DNA of 64,000 bases from Symbiodinium natans (Eukaryota > Sar > Dinophyceae > Suessiales > Symbiodiniaceae), in assembly GCA_905221605.1 (NCBI GenBank), contig CAJNDS010002579.1, positions 452,031 to 516,030 of the forward strand, given 5' to 3'. Under the pieces are notes generated by a model. It searched no databases. It was given only the letters and a program-made list of their open reading frames with translations, and was not told the origin of the DNA. Both the position numbers and the translations under genes were made by a program. Positions 63,001 to 64,000 of the stretch are shown here, one piece after another. Each line of letters starts with the position of its first letter. Position 1 is the first letter of the stretch.

Positions 63001-63611
63001 TTTTCTCTCTTCCGAAACCCATGCCCGAACAAGCTTTACTTTAGTGTGGGGGGGGGGGGCAATCGAATTTTTGTCTCCTGAATAATTTTTGGAAAACTTT
63101 TCATTATTGGAGGGGTCCAGACTAATCAGGATACCACATTACTACACTACAAAAAAGAACCTCCCCCCCCAAAAAAAAAAAAATATATATATATATATAA
63201 GAAAAAACAAAAAACAAAACTGGTATTCAGCCCCCTATAAGGACTTGACCAACCTCGACGGCAGCAGTGCCTTGAAAATTGCTACGTATCTTGGTAGCCC
63301 ACTGGTACCCTTTGCTCTCCTTTTTTTTGGTTATGGGTTCCCTTATTCAAAATAACCAACCCAAAAAAGGGTGCCCTTATTATAATATGGTTACTGGGCT
63401 ACCAAGGTACTACGACCATGGCGAGGTGGTGCGCTTTCTGATTGAGGCCGGCGCCGACAAGACGGACAGGTGTCTCGGAGAATACTTAAGAGACACCCAA
63501 AACTGCGAGCATAGTAGGACCCCCCATACAAAATGCTGGGGTCCTTGTGCAAGCCTATGCCTATGCGGTTCACATAATCCCCAGTACACCTATAAGGCTC
63601 CGCGACCCTAG
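60095..63611 (+). CDS. ubiquitin-like/ankyrin-repeat protein, 10 exons
   Basis: Exons are 60095-60216, 60336-60390, 60514-60618, 61026-61052, 61252-61303, 61579-61892, 62030-62100, 62278-62341, 63242-63285 and 63407-63611, giving 352 aa. Residues 6-57 are ubiquitin-like (MLSGEEVARIPLEEVSNVRE, then RFRQRLIFQGVNLCDADEF). A conserved linker follows (QAQADELVSAASEG), then VEFMLQLPQ and about six ankyrin repeats (GHVDVVRLLVEAGADKDLAN pattern). It is a paralogue of 29936-31131 with the same domain order. Borders are set by keeping the frame and the ankyrin register. Donors are GC, GA, GT, GA, GT, GT, GA, GA and GT; acceptors are AG followed by G. The last 46 residues after GADK are not ankyrin and may be read-through beyond a missed splice. 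The function is probably protein binding; partners are unknown. Confidence 0.8.
60217..60335 (+). other. intron 1 with duplicated CAGGCAG border
   Basis: CAGGCAG occurs at both borders, so the intron is GC-AG here or GA-AG four bases later, with the same product. The body is worn telomere-type sequence ending CCCTAAACAG. The 29.9-kb paralogue has no intron at this point. Confidence 0.7.
60391..60513 (+). mobile_element. E-family introner (intron 2)
   Basis: GAAC, then CTTGGTAGCCCCGTGGTACC, then the right end ACTGGGCTACCAAG, then GAAC again. Splicing GA-AG joins AG with EHTMDF in frame (phase 0). The paralogue lacks it. Confidence 0.8.
60619..61025 (+). other. intron 3 with a long CCCTAAA array
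   Basis: It is GT-AG and phase 0, with GTGG at both borders. It contains a G-run, low-copy DNA and about 17 CCCTAAA units (60828-60945). Position and phase match the only intron of the 29.9-kb paralogue. Confidence 0.75.
61053..61251 (+). mobile_element. A-family introner with internal duplication (intron 4)
   Basis: Borders are GACC and GACC, GA-AG, phase 0. A-family ends are GCAGACCAAATGAACCCG and CATTTGGCCCCAG. A 66-bp unit starting near ATTGGGATCATCTACCC is present twice (61086 and 61152), almost identical. Confidence 0.7.
61304..61578 (+). mobile_element. A-family introner containing a nested B element (intron 5)
   Basis: GTGA, then CCTGGTGACCACTTGGATGA at the left; GGGGTTCACTCTCCAAG at the right, then GTGC. 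GT-AG, phase 1. A complete B-type element is inserted at 61337-61446. Confidence 0.7.
61337..61446. mobile_element. B-family TIR element nested in intron 5
   Basis: CCCAAAGGGTCCTAAGTACC at the left pairs with GGTACTTAGGACCCTTTGGG at the right, nearly perfect over 20 bp. AGT occurs on both sides as a possible 3-bp target duplication. It inserted after the A element. Confidence 0.75.
61893..62029 (+). other. intron 6, element fragment plus CCCTAAA array
   Basis: GT-AG, phase 0, borders GTGG and GTCG. It starts with K-type sequence (GTTTCCGAACTCAGGGGTAC) and ends with seven CCCTAAA units and CCCCAG, so the telomere-type array forms the 3' splice region. Confidence 0.7.
62101..62277 (+). mobile_element. 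E-family introner with a telomere-type insert (intron 7)
   Basis: Borders are GACG and GACG, GA-AG, phase 2. The element is split by CCCTAAA units (about 62170-62212) lying between TTATAAAAAAACC and TTATAAAAAAAACC. The outer ends CTTGGTGGCCCAGTGGTACC and GCTGGGCTACCAAG are intact. Confidence 0.8.
62342..63241 (+). mobile_element. 900-bp introner with its own TIRs (intron 8)
   Basis: Borders are GACT and GACT, GA-AG, phase 0. Outer ends CTTAGGGGCTGGGTAGC and TTCAGCCCCCTATAAG are inverse. Further in, AATGTGGTCTCCTGATTAGT pairs with ACTAATCAGGATACCACATT. The interior is C/T-rich with poly(C), poly(A) and TA runs and has no coding frame. Belongs to none of the other families. Confidence 0.65.
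63286..63406 (+). mobile_element. E-family introner (intron 9)
   Basis: GTAT, then CTTGGTAGCCCACTGGTACC; right end TACTGGGCTACCAAG, then GTAC. GT-AG, phase 2, 121 bp. Removing it joins the two halves of an ankyrin repeat in frame. Confidence 0.8.
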
Positions 63612-64000
63612 CAAGCAACCCATGGCGTATAAGTAGGTGTGTTCCGCCACCCGAAGTTGGGCCGTCTTCAAGTTTTCCTTTTTTTCGGGTTTGTAGGGTT
63701 TAGGGTCTTTCTGTAAGCTACTCTGACCTTCAAAGCAGTCGGGCCTCTAAGGTATGGCGATATGCCTTATCGGCACGACCCCCCTGATCTGACGGAACCT
63801 CCACCCGACAGCAGGAACTTCGGGCTGAGGGCATTGGGCTGCTGCATTCAGTTCATGATCTTTCAGGGTTTCGGGTCCAGGGTTTAGGCTTTGTTGTGGG
63901 TGTTTTGCGGTAATTAGATTAGGGTTTAGGGTTCAGGGTTTAGGGTTTTTTGGGGGGTTTTGCGGTAATTAGATCAGGGTTTAGGGTTTAGGGCTCAGGG
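63612..64000. other. gene-less end of window
   Basis: Low-copy DNA ending in G-strand telomere-type tracts. GGTAATTAGATYAGGGTTTA is present twice (about 63910 and 63963). No gene seen. Confidence 0.5.

Noticed and set aside
1-64000. The window as a true chromosome end (subtelomere)
   Set aside because: Telomere-type tracts occur throughout in both orientations, mixed with genes, and no terminal uniform array is present. They are interstitial.
1-64000. A plant genome, because TTTAGGG is the Arabidopsis-type repeat
   Set aside because: GA-AG introns with target duplications, ubiquitin-like/ankyrin paralogues and the possible spliced-leader relict fit dinoflagellates better. The repeat unit alone does not discriminate.

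Overview
This window looks like nuclear DNA of a dinoflagellate, most likely Suessiales/Symbiodiniaceae. The evidence is a very high density of TTTAGGG/CCCTAAA telomere-type tracts far from any chromosome end, GA-AG and probable GC-AG introns beside GT-AG ones, short inverted-repeat elements acting as introns, a ubiquitin-like/ankyrin gene pair of a kind common in that group, and a possible relict spliced leader. The species cannot be named from sequence alone. No rRNA, tRNA, CRISPR array, prokaryotic operon or transposase gene was found.

Three genes are convincing, all on the plus strand. At 29936-31131 is a ubiquitin-like + 7-ankyrin-repeat gene with a single intron. At 60095-63611 is a paralogue split by nine introns. 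At 56291-57302 is a three-exon 2-oxoglutarate/Fe(II) dioxygenase. Also present are a frameshifted LINE reverse-transcriptase tail (47777-48203), a terminal exon (53508-53700) with a broken paralogue (42469-42610), and about twenty exon-like islands of 60-140 nt between telomere-type tracts. Those islands are probably exons of larger plus-strand genes or captured exon shards.

The rest is repeat. From 1 to about 25 kb, telomere-type arrays in both orientations alternate with exon-like islands and short terminal-inverted-repeat (TIR) elements. At 25.9-27.9 kb is a 2-kb composite element with TGACGTC-rich inverted ends, a palindrome cluster and a 363-bp tandem repeat. At 33.0-35.7 kb are (CAA)n and (CG)n tracts, a CCATGG-rich minisatellite and a 250-bp satellite of six units. 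From 36 to 60 kb the telomere/TIR/island pattern returns. At 56-64 kb the dioxygenase and the second ankyrin gene show the TIR elements working as introns.

The main result is that intron structure can be read directly. I name the TIR families A to L by their ends. Families A (CTTGGGGACC...) and E (CTTGGTAGCCC...) both end in CCAAG. When they are removed from the coding sequence at that AG, the frame is restored only if the intron begins with the first base of a roughly 4-bp repeat that recurs just after the AG. The element therefore supplies the acceptor and the target-site duplication supplies the donor (GT, GA or GC). All nine introns of the 60-kb gene, the single intron of the 29.9-kb gene and the second dioxygenase intron show this duplicated tetranucleotide. 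The 29.9-kb paralogue lacks all but one of these introns, so the others are probably gains. Telomere-type tracts also sit inside these elements, sometimes between short direct repeats, as expected if telomeric DNA patches double-strand breaks.
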